Of a stretch of 64,000 bases of DNA, positions 36,629 through 49,136 are shown piece after piece. Position numbers and translations under genes: made by a program. Every line of letters starts with the position of its first letter. Position 1 is the stretch's first letter. Source of the DNA: Pithys albifrons albifrons (Eukaryota > Chordata > Aves > Passeriformes > Thamnophilidae); assembly GCF_047495875.1 (NCBI RefSeq), contig NC_092459.1, forward strand, positions 37,119,490-37,183,489, written 5' to 3'. Below the pieces are notes generated by a model. The model did not search any database, was not told where the DNA came from, and saw only the letters and a list, made by a program, of their open reading frames with translations.

Positions 36629-37933
36629 GTATGTTGGCTTTCTGCAGCACCTGTATACCCCACAGCTGGAAGAAGTTTGGACAAAAACATTTCTGTCACT
36701 CTGGAATGCACATGGAAAGAGAGCAAAGAAATATATGTGCTACTAGGCTTTTATTTTTCTTTACAGTAACTTGGATTCATGACATTTATTCTAAGCACAG
36801 CTGTTATGCTCTTTCAGCTGTAGAGAAAAAAAATACAGAGGAAAAAAATTTCTTTTGGCATATTTTCCTCCAATGTCTGTGCTCTATATGGTTTTGCATT
36901 TTAGTATATACTGAGCAAATCCCTAATAAACATAAATCAAGATAGCTTAAATTGAAATAAGTAATATTATGCTGCTTAAATATTTTACAATTTTTAAAAT
37001 TTAGACCTTGTGACATAGCCAGAAACTTTTTTTTTTACACAATTACCAATAAGTGAAAAGAAATCTAATGGAGGATAAGGAGATTGTCTACAAAAAGAGC
37101 TTTTATGCTATATATCTTGTTTGGAACTTGACAGGTTTTATTATTTTCATCCATGGAATTAACAGGGTGTAAGCTCCAATTCTTCTCTTTCCTGCCCAGT
37201 CACACATTCCTTCAGGAGAAGGATATCTCCAGAGCCCTCCTGGCCTAATATGGAGCATGGCACCTCCCCTGGTCTGTGTTCTACAGATATGGAGTAGTGA
37301 TGTACAGGGCAGCTAATCACCTAAAAAAGTGATACAGAGAAGTGGCCAAAGGAAGGGACTGTGTACCTCACCAGTAAGAGTTGAACAGCAACACTGTGGG
37401 TTCCCAGGAATCTACAGACTATAAATTCTCACTTCCATGAATGGTAGATACATCATCAGGTCCAAAGTAAAGAAGAGAGATAATGGGGCAACAGCCTTAG
37501 ATCATTATTTTTACTTATCTCCTCTGGCTCTCAAAAGATATTCTATTGAGTTAACTGCCCTGGGAGAGAGAGTGAATTATAGTAAATCTGCCTAAGGCAT
37601 GGGATGTGAAAGAGGCCATTTTCTTTAACTGCTCTAAACAACTAATAGTCTCCCAGTTCTCAGGAATTTTACACCGTTGGTAACACCAGATTACTCTTTA
37701 ACAAGGAAAAAGTGTTTGTTTTTTATTGCCTCAAGGTTGTTTTGTTGTTTTTTTCCCCTAGCAATTTATTGGAACTAGGAAGAGAGAAAATGTTTGCTTG
37801 CAGGATCAATGGGTAAAGGAGAGCACAAGTGAAAATGAAAAGCAAGAAAGTGAGAAGCAAAATTTAAAACTTTAGCAGGAGAAAAGCCCTGAAACCAGCA
37901 GAGCTATGATAGTGAAATCAGCTAAAGAATACT

Positions 37934-37961
37934 AAAAACAAAACAAAACAAAACAAAAACA
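37934..37961. repeat. Short (AAAAC)n run
   Basis: About five AAAAC units on the + strand. Confidence 0.85.
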
Positions 37962-38452
37962 TTCTAATTAAGAAACAAATGCAGACAGGAGGAAAAGTCA
38001 TAAGTAATGCAACTGCCAAAACTTATAGAGAAAGCAAAGAGGAAAATGGAAAACCTGTGACACATTGAATTAGAAGAAATTGAAGTATCAATATACCAAG
38101 AAAAAAAGTCTCATATGATATATCTTCTGAAATGGAAATGTCAGTCTTTTCAGCAATAATGTAAAAAGAACAATTTAGTAAATATTACTTTTCAGTCTTG
38201 TGTATAATACACAAAATAATTTCAACAGTAACCCAGGAAAATGCTTAACAGCAGCTTATAAAGTTAGATATTTCAAAGAAGTAAGATTAACAACTTTAAT
38301 CTAAACATATTAGAAGAGCTGAGCATGTGTTTTTATGGGCCAATAATATTGATTTTCAATAAGTCTTGGACATGACAGAAGTTCCAGAGAACTGGAAGAA
38401 AGCTAGTGTGTTATCAATATTTTAAAATCTGTAAACAGAATGACCTCATGGA

Positions 38453-38513
38453 ATATACATAAATATATAAACATATATATATATACATATACATCTATAC
38501 ATATATATATAAT
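38453..38513. repeat. TA / ATAC low-complexity run
   Basis: About 60 bases of ATAT, ACAT and ATAC units with partial self-complementarity. Confidence 0.85.
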
Positions 38514-40106
38514 GAAAAGTATGAAAATTATAATGAAGGACGTGACTGATTGCATTAGCTCTCTTTAATTATTTTTTAATGCCAGTTGGCATGGGGTTAT
38601 AGAAAACAGATTGTGTAAGCTAGCTTTTTCTATTATTATTTTTTTAAGCATGACCTCTAGTAACATTAATAATTTTCCAGTGTACTTTAAATTTAGAAGG
38701 TTTATGGTTATTTTTAGGAAAACAGAATAAAATATACAGCAAAAAAATCCCCAAATCAAAAGAGATTAAAATATTATTTATTACTTTTATCAGACTATAG
38801 CTAACTCAGTGTTAACTAGAATGTTTTTTCCTAATGGTGTCCTACAGGCAATCAATCAGTTCCTATCCTACATGTATTTGAATATTTTTATTGATGATGA
38901 ACATTGAATAGAAATTTGGAGAAAAAAAGAAAATAAGTTACATGACACCAAACCCAAGCAGAAGTAATCCAGTTCTTTTTATTTCTGTTCATAAATTATC
39001 ATAAAATAATATATATACTATTCACATTTCTCTGTTTTGACTTCAGCTTCTTGAAAATGAAACAACTTAATGTAATTTTGATCTCAATGTTATGATGTCT
39101 CCCAAAATATCCCATGAATTACTTTAGGAATAAAAGCTAATTCCTATATGGCTCAAGCTGGGTCCTGTTTCTACCTCATAGCAGAAAAAACTCCTAATAC
39201 AGGAAAGGTATTAAAATATCAAGTTCATTTCACAATTAAAAAAACAGCCTTTCTAGTTTAATAGATATTCCACATATTTATATCTGAGTCTGGCAAAGTA
39301 AGGAGGGACACATATAACTAAAGACATATATAATTAATCGTTGACTAATGGTTAATAATTTGCTGTTTATGATGAAAATTAGAAATTGCAATAAATATTA
39401 CTGTAACAATCTCAGAGAAGACAAAATGAAGGCCTAGGATTTCATGGTAATTTGTTATTTTTACAGTGCATTTTATTATCATTATTTTTTTAATTCTAGG
39501 ACTACTTATGAATTACCTCTAGAAATGAGACTCCATTACTTCAGGAATTCAAAATATTTCAAAAATATTCAGGACACTAAAACAAATTACCTGACTTGAC
39601 AACTTAAAAATTTACATGGCTAGTTTAAGCTATTTTACCTAGGGTCTTTCCTTAATGCATTTGGATTAAGGACTCCTTTCTGAGACAGGTGAAGTCTTAA
39701 AAGGCAGATTGCCTAATCTACAAGGATGTGCTAAAGATGTCTGTGCATAGGGAGAGGGCACATAAAGAAAGTCAGGTACTGTAGAGGAGATGATAGTCTG
39801 ACCTCAGTAGGGTGCAGATTGCATCTTCATCTTTGCCACTGCTGTTGTGCTGTGTGCTATAGTTCAGTATTTGTTCCATTTCCAAACCATTACTTATACT
39901 AAGTAGAATGTAGGTCTTACTCTGGATACACAAATATCATGGTAAATATCTCACAGTTCATAAACAAAAATGCAGCAATTCCTCAGATACAAGTGCATAA
40001 TCTCATTTTTCTACTGAATTTAAGATCACAAGAAAAATTACACCACAGATATATTTATTTATTTCTCAATCATTTGATGGACATCATCCTATGACAACAA
40101 CTCTGG

Positions 40107-40540
40107 TGTAGAGGAATATTTGAACAGCACAGGCCACGGCATGCTGCTGGAGGCCTGTATGCACAACCCAACCTATGTAGAAAATAGCAAGGCCACTGCG
40201 TCCTTGAGCCAGTTTCAAAAGGAGACAAACTTGCGGTAAACAGCAAAAGTGGACGGGTAGAGGGATGCAGGAGACCGCGAAACAGGCAGGGACAATGACG
40301 CAGAGGTGCATGGCTTGGAAGGAAACACCAACTGAATGGTTATGCTTAGTTCGTGCCCTGAGGGCAGGGGCCAATCAGGTCATGCTGGGAGGCGCGTGGA
40401 CACTAGCTATTAACCAATGATGTGCCTGTACTATTCACATGTTTTAGAAATATGTGATAAAAGTGTTTAGGTAAATAAAGAGAGCATTGATCTATGAGAA
40501 CTCATCTTTGACTCCGTGGTGAACTCCCAGGGCTCCTTTA
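40107..40540 (+). mobile_element. Solo LTR of an endogenous retrovirus, probably ERVK-like, with 6-bp target duplication
   Basis: The element begins TGTAGAGGAATATTTGAACA and ends GGCTCCTTTA. The repeat CTCTGG flanks it at 40101-40106 and 40541-40546. The expected end CTCCTTTACA, inverted to the start, would be restored if a CA or AC pair had been lost just before the right duplication, so I infer a 2-bp deletion. Two CCAAT boxes (40371-40375, 40414-40418), a TATA-like GATAAAAG (40456-40463) and AATAAA (40474-40479) follow in order, so sense is plus. A 6-bp duplication fits ERVK-class elements. No gag, pol or env sequence is next to it. The minus frame 40084-40374 is antisense in the LTR. Confidence 0.78.
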
Positions 40541-42618
40541 CTCTGGGCTGATAAGGGCAATACAAATAAAAAATAAAAATTGTCATTCCTCAGTTCTGAA
40601 GCTGTTCACAGTTCACATATTCAGAAGAAATTAATTGCCTTCCAAAGCTAGTTTTTTCTAGTTAGTGAAACAATCTACAACCACATCCCTTTGTATTTTT
40701 TTTTTGGAAGTTCTTGGTCTACTCTGTCAAATGCATTTTAAATTTCCTTTTAAAGACTGAAACTTTGATGACTTTAGTCTAAAACTTTTGACTCATTTAA
40801 AATAATCTTTTTTTTGAGGGGCACAAGCAGTTCTGGCCTAGGATCTTAGCTCTGATTTAGATTAGCTCAGATTTTTAGCTTGAGTGAAGTAAAGCGGGAC
40901 AAGCTCTAAAATAGCTATCAGCTAAAATATGGGATAACTATGAACACAGCAGAGACAGACACCATGCTTGAATTTAAAGTTTAGGCTTGATAGTGATTAT
41001 TTGACCATGAAAAGAATGGTGTTTTTTTACAGATTCTCAGAAAATAATTTCTGTGTGATTTAAACAATTGCACTTAAGGTACTTGAATGGAAGGGATCTG
41101 TATTCTGTATTTCTTTTGTTAGTGTACTCAGATGAGTAAAAAAAGGAAGATATTCAATAGGAATTAATTAATATTCTCAATATATTAATAGAAAAGTCCC
41201 CCCCCTTTATTTTCCTGACACATCATCTAATATCTAAAACATAATTTTGTCTTTGTTGAGGTCACATACCACTTTAAAAAATCTTGTTTGTACCTCACTT
41301 CATTTAAATCCCTCTTTCATTTACTGGCTAAGCATTGTACACATTTTTTTTCAGATGAAGTCTTGCAATGCTTTATATAATAACATCAGTGTTTTTATTT
41401 CTCTGTTGAATATACCTTTTATAGTCAGTATGGACCTATTGCTTTGAGTTTACAGACACCTCATAACAAAGGAGTGCCTTTAAGTATTATAAAGTCCCAT
41501 CTTATTGCACATATTTATATTAGTCCTGTTCATCCTATTTCTGAATGTCTGTCATGATATCCTTATTTTCCTGAAGAAGTCTCCAACTCTGTGCATCACT
41601 TGTTATTATTATCACCATCTTTTCTCTAGCAGAGCTTTAATTAATAAGTTGTTAGAAGTTTTTAAGACCAATATATGAAGCACTCCAAGAATATCCTCCT
41701 TTCAGCTCCTACTCTGGCTTTCAGCATAGCCTCTTCTTTCTTTAGTAATTCCTTACCTCTTACAATTCAGGAAATTATGTCCATTTTGTCCAGCTAAACT
41801 AAAATTTTCCAAGTGGTAGCACATCTTCCTTTTTCTAACTTTTTTTTTCTTTTAATTGAAGTATTTAAAGATTAGATCTTCATTTTCTTTGACTAAAAAA
41901 TTACTCATAAGGGAAAAGATTTTATCTAGTTTGCTACAATTTACCTTTGATAATTTGTGAAATTACATCACGTATCCCATTTACCTTCATATTCCTTCTT
42001 TCATGTTTTAAATTTTGTTCAGTCTTGTCTGGCCTCACCATTAAACATACTGTAATATTAGGAACTTAATAAACTGATTTAAAACACAAAAATACTTGTA
42101 CTATGTTTGCAATTTTTTAAGATCTACTTGTGTAACTAAAATAGTTTTTTGAGTGTGTGGGGTAGTTTGTGTTTCATTTTTTCCAATTGTGGTGAACTAA
42201 CCACATTTTTATATCCTTTTCAATTTTTAATAGGTTTTATGGTTTGGTTGGTTGGTTTGGTTGTTTTTTTAAAAAAAAACCCTTATCCATATTAATTGAA
42301 TAGCTGGTTTAGGGATTTTTGGTAGCAATATACTAAAACCCAAACTCTATGTGGGTGTTTTATCAGATTTTTCTTAGTTAACAGTAAAAGTTATCTAATG
42401 GTAGACCTCAGCCATTTTTCCTAAAACATGGAAAAGCACAAACTGAAGGTAGCCAAACTTAAAATATTATGAGGTTAGATAACTATGGCAGTGACTGCTG
42501 TGACATTTAAAAATGATGTAACTCGTGTTTCCAAGCCTGAAATTTTCTTCCACTGATTTCACTGTTCTTAATGGTGAGCCATGCAAAAGCGCTGTGATGA
42601 GTTAAAAGAGAAACTTTG
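40541..42618. other. Unique AT-rich sequence, no gene recognised
   Basis: No gene or repeat family recognised apart from a GGTTT/GTTT-rich patch ending in T7A9 at 42234-42282. Small frames only. Confidence 0.55.
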
Positions 42619-42622
42619 CTTC

Positions 42623-43204
42623 TGATGCCGTGAATGACCCTTCCCCCCAAAAACAGGACTTCGAGCCACGTTAGTGTAGGGTAAGATAAAAAGTAAAGGT
42701 CCTTTAATAACACAGGGCCTACAGCCCACAGGAATACAGGATGACATGCATGTGTCTTAGTTCTTGTTTCCATGGCTTTTATAATAAGATCCCTCCAATC
42801 ATTGCTTTACACATTTCTCAGTTCAGCCCCAGTCCCACCCCTGGTCCAACCCCCTGGAATTGGGTCTGGGGTCATCAGGACCCTGTGTCTTCATCAGCTC
42901 TTCTTCCTCAGGCACACAAAGGTCTCTTGGAGTTCATCCAATTCTGGCTTTTGGGTCACTCTGACCTATGTTTATGTTTCATTCTGTAGGCCTTCAGATA
43001 TCCTTCAGCTCTTTACCTTGGAAAGGAGTCTAAACAAGATTAATTAACTAAAGGAATTTGAGCTCCCTGTTCTGGGACAGGGGTAGTGATAGAAAGGCAT
43101 TAAACTTAAACTGTTAGAAATATTAACCCTCTAAAAATCTACAACTACTGTGTTCCTAAAATCTACAAAATGTAAAAATCAGAACAAAAACCCTTTCGGC
43201 ATCA
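42623..43204 (-). mobile_element. Solo LTR of an endogenous retrovirus, ERV1-like, with 4-bp target duplication
   Basis: The 582-bp element has 8-bp perfect inverted ends, TGATGCCG and CGGCATCA, and is flanked by CTTC at 42619-42622 and 43205-43208. A 4-bp duplication fits class I (gammaretrovirus-like) integrases. On the minus strand a TATA box (TTATAAAAG, 42776-42784 on +) lies about 70 bases upstream of an ATTAAA signal (42703-42708), so sense is minus. There is no adjacent retroviral coding sequence, so this is a solo LTR. The frames at 42507-43047 lie in or across it and are not genes. Confidence 0.85.
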
Positions 43205-43454
43205 CTTCTGTGACATGGAATGAAACAGGGGTTTGATTAAAAAGTAGTGTTAGCAAAAGCACTTTCAGTTTTGTGATGCCACCTCCTTATTTTATTGTGT
43301 CATTCAAAAAGAACGGATAGCTGTTCAGCCAGTTAACTCTTCTCTTTCTGTATTAAGTGCTACCCATGGACCACCAGGACAAAAATCATTGCTTTCACTC
43401 AGCTAGCTTGCATAGGTAAAAGAAATAGTTAATACTAAAAGAAAGAGTCCTTAG

Positions 43455-43597
43455 GTACAGCTCAAGACCAAGTTGAATGAAGCTCTGAGCAACCCGGTCT
43501 AGTGAAAGGTGACCCGTTCATGTCAGGGGGGTTGGAACTAGATGATCTTTAAGGTCCCTCCAAACCCAAACCATTGTGTGATACTATGATTCCATGG
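43455..43597 (+). mobile_element. CR1 LINE 3' fragment
   Basis: The sense strand is plus. Diagnostic blocks in order are TCAAGACCAAGTTGAATGAAG, GAGCAACCCGGTCTAGTG, a GGGGGGTTGGAACTAGATGA box, TCTTTAAGGTCCCTCCAAAC, and a degenerate tail ATACTATGATTCCATGG. These follow the CR1 3' end in order. The copy is a short 5'-truncated fragment of about 140 bp. Confidence 0.93.
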
Positions 43598-46500
43598 AAA
43601 ATTTGGATAAGATTTGCTGGATGACCAAGAGCTGTGCTTTGGGAGCATTCACGAAGGAAAGTGGTTTATAACCATATCTTCTAGAAGTAAGGCACAGGAT
43701 TGGTGCTTAATAAAAGTTATGGCCTTCTTGCACTTAAGTAGGCACTGATGATTTGTTCCTGAATTATTTTATATAGTAATTCATTTATGTGAAAAGCATG
43801 AGCATATGAAAATCCTTTGAAATGAGAACTGCAGCTTTTTATAACTAGTTTGAATCAGTGAAACCAACTATACAAGAAGGAAGCAATGCAGCATAAGGAC
43901 CAGTCTGTGTTAGGGTGTCTTCAGGTTTTTCTCTGGTAGCTTAGAACATTATGTTTGGTTTTCATTACATTTTGTTTTCTTTTGTGTTTACTGGAAAATG
44001 CACTTTACAATGTTGCCTTTGTACCAAAAGTTTGCTTTTCTTTTTCGTGGATGGAATTCCCTTATTTCATTTATACCCAAAATGTTTTCCTGGATATTAC
44101 TCAAAGACTATATAACTTAGTTGGGAAAGCTCGTTGCTGCTCGTTGATCTACAAAGGATCAGTTCAATAAATTCCTGTATCCATTAAATTTCTTATACCT
44201 ACCATGACATACATGTTTTATACATATTTTACCAGTAATTGAAATAGTAAGGCAAGTATGAGAATGCACACTTTTAGGCTTTCTAATAAAAATTCCTCTA
44301 AAAATGACTAATATATTTGACAGTATCCATACTTACTATGTGAATAAATATCAATTGCATCGGGTGTATTCCTACCTATTTTTAAAAGATTTTTTTAATC
44401 TCTCTATATATGTATCTATTTGCAGGGAGGTTTAACAAAAATATAAATCAATTGAAGTATTTGATTTGGAACTTCTCCTGTGTGACAGCTGCTTTACATA
44501 ATACACAATTTTTTCCAGGTTACATATTTACTCAGTCATCAGAGAGACTGAAATGTGGGTAAACAATGTAGAACATGTTTTGAAAACTAAGTTATTTATG
44601 GCAGTGGAATAATTTACCAAGGTCTTGTAGCTGTAGTATAAGGCATGTGCATCAGCAGCTCTGAGAACAGGGAATTTACAAGAAAATATACAACAATTAT
44701 ATGTCTGTGCATACTTATACAATACACTTTGATGAATGAAGGGTTAAACATCAAAAAACCTGTTCATTTGCAATTCGAAATTGAAAAATCACTATAAAAA
44801 GTTAAGTAGGTTTTAATACATAAAAGAAGGAGACTGGGAAAAGAAAAAAATAGACTGGTTTTAAAATTGTTAGGTCAGTTTTGAATGAACATTAACCCTC
44901 TGATTCAATATGAAGTAAGTCTTCATTAATACTGAAGTCAATAAGATTACTCTCTGACCCTTTGTCCTTGTCTTCTGACAGTGTTGCCTTCTGAAATGGT
45001 ACTGGAACTAATAGACAACCCTAGAGCCAGCTCTGAGTAGGCACATTTGTCTTTGTATATGAAGTACTTGTTGACATCAATATGTGTATTTATCTCTTTC
45101 AGAATATAGAAATGTTTACAATTTATTTAAATGTATAGATTTAAATATATTTTGTTAGCTTAACATAATCTAGTTTATGTTTCTTAGGGCATGACATTTG
45201 CTTAGATATTAATAGCTTTGAAATAACAAAAGAATTACTCTGGCACAAAACCCACAAGAAAATAGATGCAAATCTTGATTGTCTATGCAAACACTAATCT
45301 CCCATTCTGTTTTCACATTTGAATTGAGAAGTGTAAGTTTGCTTTTGAATTCATGTCAGCATATGCTTATCAGCTCAGGATGGAGAAGTCATCACTGCTC
45401 TTATGCTCTTACTATTTGCAAAGAGGTTATTTCAAATGTGGTTTTTTTTTTCTAGTGAAGAGACAGCTCATTAGATCTCATTACTAGTCAGCAGCTGTCA
45501 CAGAGCATGGATTTCAAACTTGTGGCAAAGCATGTCTTCATAAAAGCCTTCTCCAAAAAAATGGGGAAACAATTTATTTTCTTATTAACCTCAAATGACA
45601 TTATATATGGCTGCATTTACACCTCTCGCTCTGCTGAAGAACATTTCAAAATTCAGTTGTTTAAACTTGTGTTATGGCATTTTTTTCCCTTTAAAATACT
45701 AATTTCTGCTGTTGGAAAAATGTACAGAAAAAAAAAAGAAGTAAAAAGAAAAATATTCATCACCAAATTCTGTCACAAAAAACAGGATCAAAATAGTCAT
45801 TCTCCTGACAGTCTTTTTCCAAGGAAAGAGGGAATTAATTGTTTCAATCAATGAAAGAAGTGAACTTGAGCTAAAGAAAGTTGACCAGGCAACTCACATC
45901 TGTATCATCAGAAACTGCAAGGTTTGTGTGTTATACTAAGGAACAAAGATATCTGGGGAATGCTGGCAATGTAACTTCAGAGTTAGTAATGTTAACTTAA
46001 CTGAACAAGTGTACTCCAAAGGTCTTACTTCTGGAAAGCATTTTACAGCCTTTACATTAAAATTTTAAAAAAATTATCGTTATTTGCAGAGCTGGCAACA
46101 ATATAAAAACATCTTATTATTTTAATCATTCATCTTTTAGAAAATATAAAATGACATACATTGTATACAATGTTGCACAAAAACTACCTGCCAAGTGCTG
46201 TCATATCAAATATTTTGCATCCTTAAGCAGAAACTTGACTATGAGAGCAGCAACCAACATTTTCCAGTTGACAGTGCACTTATTAAAATCCAAAGGCTGA
46301 AGGATTCCTACTGAAGACTATAGCTTTAATAAGAAAATAACAGAATTTGCAGCTTCTCACGCAGTTTAACTCAGATATTTTCTGAAAAAGAAGGACAGAA
46401 ATGGCTAGATTTATAACACATCTTATGACTCCTATGACACTTTTCTGAATTTTTTTGATCCTTAACATCTATTTGTCTTTGTTTTGTTTTCTTTTTTCTG

Positions 46501-47088
46501 TTTGTTTACAAAGCATTTTACAATGCTGTTTTCTGTTTATGCTTGATATAAAGCATATAGGTATGCCAAATTACTGTCTTCCAAAGGAGAAAGGTGATCT
46601 GTTCTTTTGTTGACTATTTTGACTTTTAAACAAATGTTTTCTCATTTTACCATCTGCAACTTGCAGAATATTTAAAGTGTGTAACTGAAGAATTCTATAA
46701 ATATTTTATACAAAGCAAAAATACCAATAACTGTTATGTAAGACTATGAAAACTTAGGGTAAAAGAAAATAGTATGGAATATTAAAGCAAGGTGAGTTAT
46801 AAAAGCTGCTTTGTAGGGTCTGAATAAGCACATTTAGTTATTTTATGGACAAAGGATTGTTACCTACTTTGACAATTGAGACTTACCCTTGGGTTGGGAA
46901 AGGAAAAAAAAAGCTTCTTGGAATTTCTTTCATTTACCTAAGCAGCTCATTGTGTAAACTAATCAAAACCACGACTCAAGTAAAATACAAATGAAAGCAA
47001 TCATCATAAGTTCCTAAAAGCTGGGATGCACACCTGTTCTATTAACCTAATCAGAGCCACAGCAAGGATGATTCATGTTTAAGTAAAG
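43598..47088. other. Unique AT-rich sequence, no gene recognised
   Basis: AT-rich throughout. The 115-codon plus frame at 45507-45854 is lysine- and phenylalanine-rich, as AT-rich DNA would give, and shows no domain. No repeats beyond homopolymers. Confidence 0.55.
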
Positions 47089-47566
47089 TTATGTATGCAA
47101 ATATCTAGTTTTCATGTTTCTCTCTATAATCCTGTACTTAGGAGATGTGACAAGTTCCATACCAGCCATGCACTCAGGGGCTTTGGTCTCAAGCCAAGAC
47201 AGCAGATTTCCAGTGGGCTGCCAGTGACAGGCCTTGCAGATAGAACGAATTGCTGCTACCCAAGGTGATACGCTGGCTTCCTGAGCAGCACCTGGAGATG
47301 CCAGGCACTGCAGGATGAAATCTGAAATGCTGACATTTTGCTTGTCATGGTGGAATTCTTCATACTCAACTTTATGTCTCGCAATGATTTTGAACATTCC
47401 CACAAGTTACTGTAGACTCTGTAGTCAAAGGAAAGAGAAGGACATCTCCAAAAGGTGATTCATCTCCCTTGCAGATAACTCCCAATACTTCGGCAAAGCT
47501 AGATAAGAATATACCTCTATACACCAGCATACTTACAGTGAAGCTATGGAGGACAAGAATATACAA
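47089..47566 (-). other. GC-richer block with overlapping minus-strand open frames, identity unknown
   Basis: Two minus-strand frames cover this block: 47372-47566 (64 codons) and 47089-47403 (104 codons). They overlap by about 30 bases in different frames, so a frameshifted old coding sequence is one reading. A pyrimidine-rich acceptor (CTCTTTCCTTTGACTACAG on the minus strand, ending about 47416) lies just upstream of the longer frame. The predicted residues are mixed and protein-like (for example ARHKVEYEEFHHDKQNVSIS), but I recognise no family. It could equally be chance. Confidence 0.25.
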
Positions 47567-48739
47567 CTGTCTTATTTTCTACATTTTTAAGTGGATCATG
47601 TTAGCTTATATGAGGATTCTGGTCCTGTGGTAGGCATTAGGATTGCTTTCAGTGTTGCATTGGCCAGACAGAGGATTTAGGGAGACTAACATCTAGCGTT
47701 TGAATCCTTGCTAAACTACATAGGGGAACTTGCAACCATGAGTGTTAAGTCTAAACAATAAGCTGAGATATGCAAAGTGTGTTGACCACTGTGGATATGT
47801 AATTATGGCACTTCTAGGATCTCTAAAGATAAATACAATGACAACTGCTGAGTACAAGTCCTTTCACAATGAAGTGACCTTGAGATCACAAATTAGGCTA
47901 AGTCTATTTCTGATACCTAGATTTATGTAATACGTCAAGGATCACAAAGGCAATCCATGGTAAAGATTTGACCCAATGCCTCAACTCCTCAGCTAATATT
48001 TGAAATACTTTACAAATTAGTCTATCTTTGTTACAATCCACTATGTGAGAATGTAATTTGTTTCTAGGCAAAGCAGGTTCCAGATAGTATGCATTTGTAA
48101 CCACGCTTGAGGAAGAATTATGAAAGCATTCATTTGGCTGCCATGTTAGAATTAACAATTAACTACTTGCCATTTGTGAGTGTCAGGACCTAATATTTAC
48201 ATACAACTTTCACTTCCTCGCAACAGATTAATATCTATTTTTACCCCAGCTGCCCTGATAGACATTATGTCACATAGGCATAGACACAGAAGACTTTTTG
48301 CTTGTTACAAAGATGTCTGCAACTCAATTACTTTACAATCTAGGATTTTATTACTAGTAATATACTCATCAATTTGCTGCTGAATTTTATAAATGTGGGA
48401 ATGTTTTCAAATTTCTGGGAATAAGCTCAAAACATTGAAATGAAAATTGGGGGGGGGGGTGGGCAACAACACACAAACAAAGGGGGGAAGAAATTTTTAA
48501 CCTTTTTTCAAAGTATATGATCAAACTAAAATCAATCAGTTAACCTCAGCATATCAGATTTTCATACTTAACTATTCCAAAAATATTTAATGATTTTTCA
48601 GGTCACATTTATGGATCATGTGGCTCAATTAGAACTCATCTAGGAACTAGCTTGCAGCATGCTGAACTGATAAATGTTTCTCTTCAAAATTCAAGACAAA
48701 ACTCCATTTAACAGGAAAGTAACATGATTTTTAAGTAAA
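47567..48739. other. Unique sequence, no gene recognised
   Basis: AT-rich. It contains a run of eleven G at 48449-48459 followed by TGGG. Overlapping short frames on both strands have no recognisable content. Confidence 0.55.
48449..48463 (+). repeat. Poly-G run
   Basis: Eleven consecutive G, then T and GGG. It is homopolymeric and error-prone in sequencing. Confidence 0.9.
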
Positions 48740-49136
48740 TGTCCTGGTTCCAGCCAGGACAGGGTTAATTTTTGCAGTAGCCAGGAGGGGGCATGGCTAG
48801 GACTCAGAGGTTATTCTATACCACCTCACATCATTTTCTAGGAAAAGGGAAGGGGTCCTTTCCAGATCAGGTAGCCTGGCAGAGGGAGCAGTCATGTGTT
48901 CTCAGGGGTGTGAATTTGCATTCAAATAATTCATTTCTGGTACACTTTTTTATTAGTATTGTTACTGTTCAATTTCTTATCTCATTGCTGTTTCCAGTAA
49001 ATTGTTCTTATCTCAACCTGTGATTTTTACTTTTTGTTCCTCCAGTTCTCCTCTCCAGCCCACCTTAGGAGGAGGGAGAGGAGGAGTGGGGAGTGAGCAA
49101 GCAGCATATGGCTTGGTATGTTTCAGTGGGACCACT
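48740..49136 (+). mobile_element. Solo LTR of an endogenous retrovirus, ERVL-like
   Basis: Starts TGTCCTGGTTCCAGCCAGGA, the hallmark start of a common avian ERVL-type LTR, followed by AGGGTTAATTTTTGCAGTAG. The right half has CAGTAAATTGTTCTTATCTC, TTTTTACTTTTTGTTCCTCC and a purine-rich GGAGGAGGGAGAGGAGG stretch, in the order seen in that family. The expected end (AAACCACGACA) is decayed to GGGACCAC, so the right border and target duplication (perhaps TAAA) are uncertain. At about 400 bp it is probably internally deleted. Sense is plus. No internal retroviral sequence follows. The frame 48793-49023 is a chance frame in the LTR. Confidence 0.8.

Larger units (their letters stand above)
36629..40106. 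other. Unique AT-rich sequence, no gene recognised
   Basis: Holds an (AAAAC)n run at 37934-37961 and a TA/CATA-rich low-complexity run at 38453-38513. Frames are short and stop-rich. 37140-37640 is slightly GC-richer but unrecognised. Confidence 0.55.

Noticed and set aside
45507..45854. 115-codon plus frame
   Set aside because: Composition (K, F, I rich) is what AT-rich DNA gives; no domain, no splice framing, ordinary start context.
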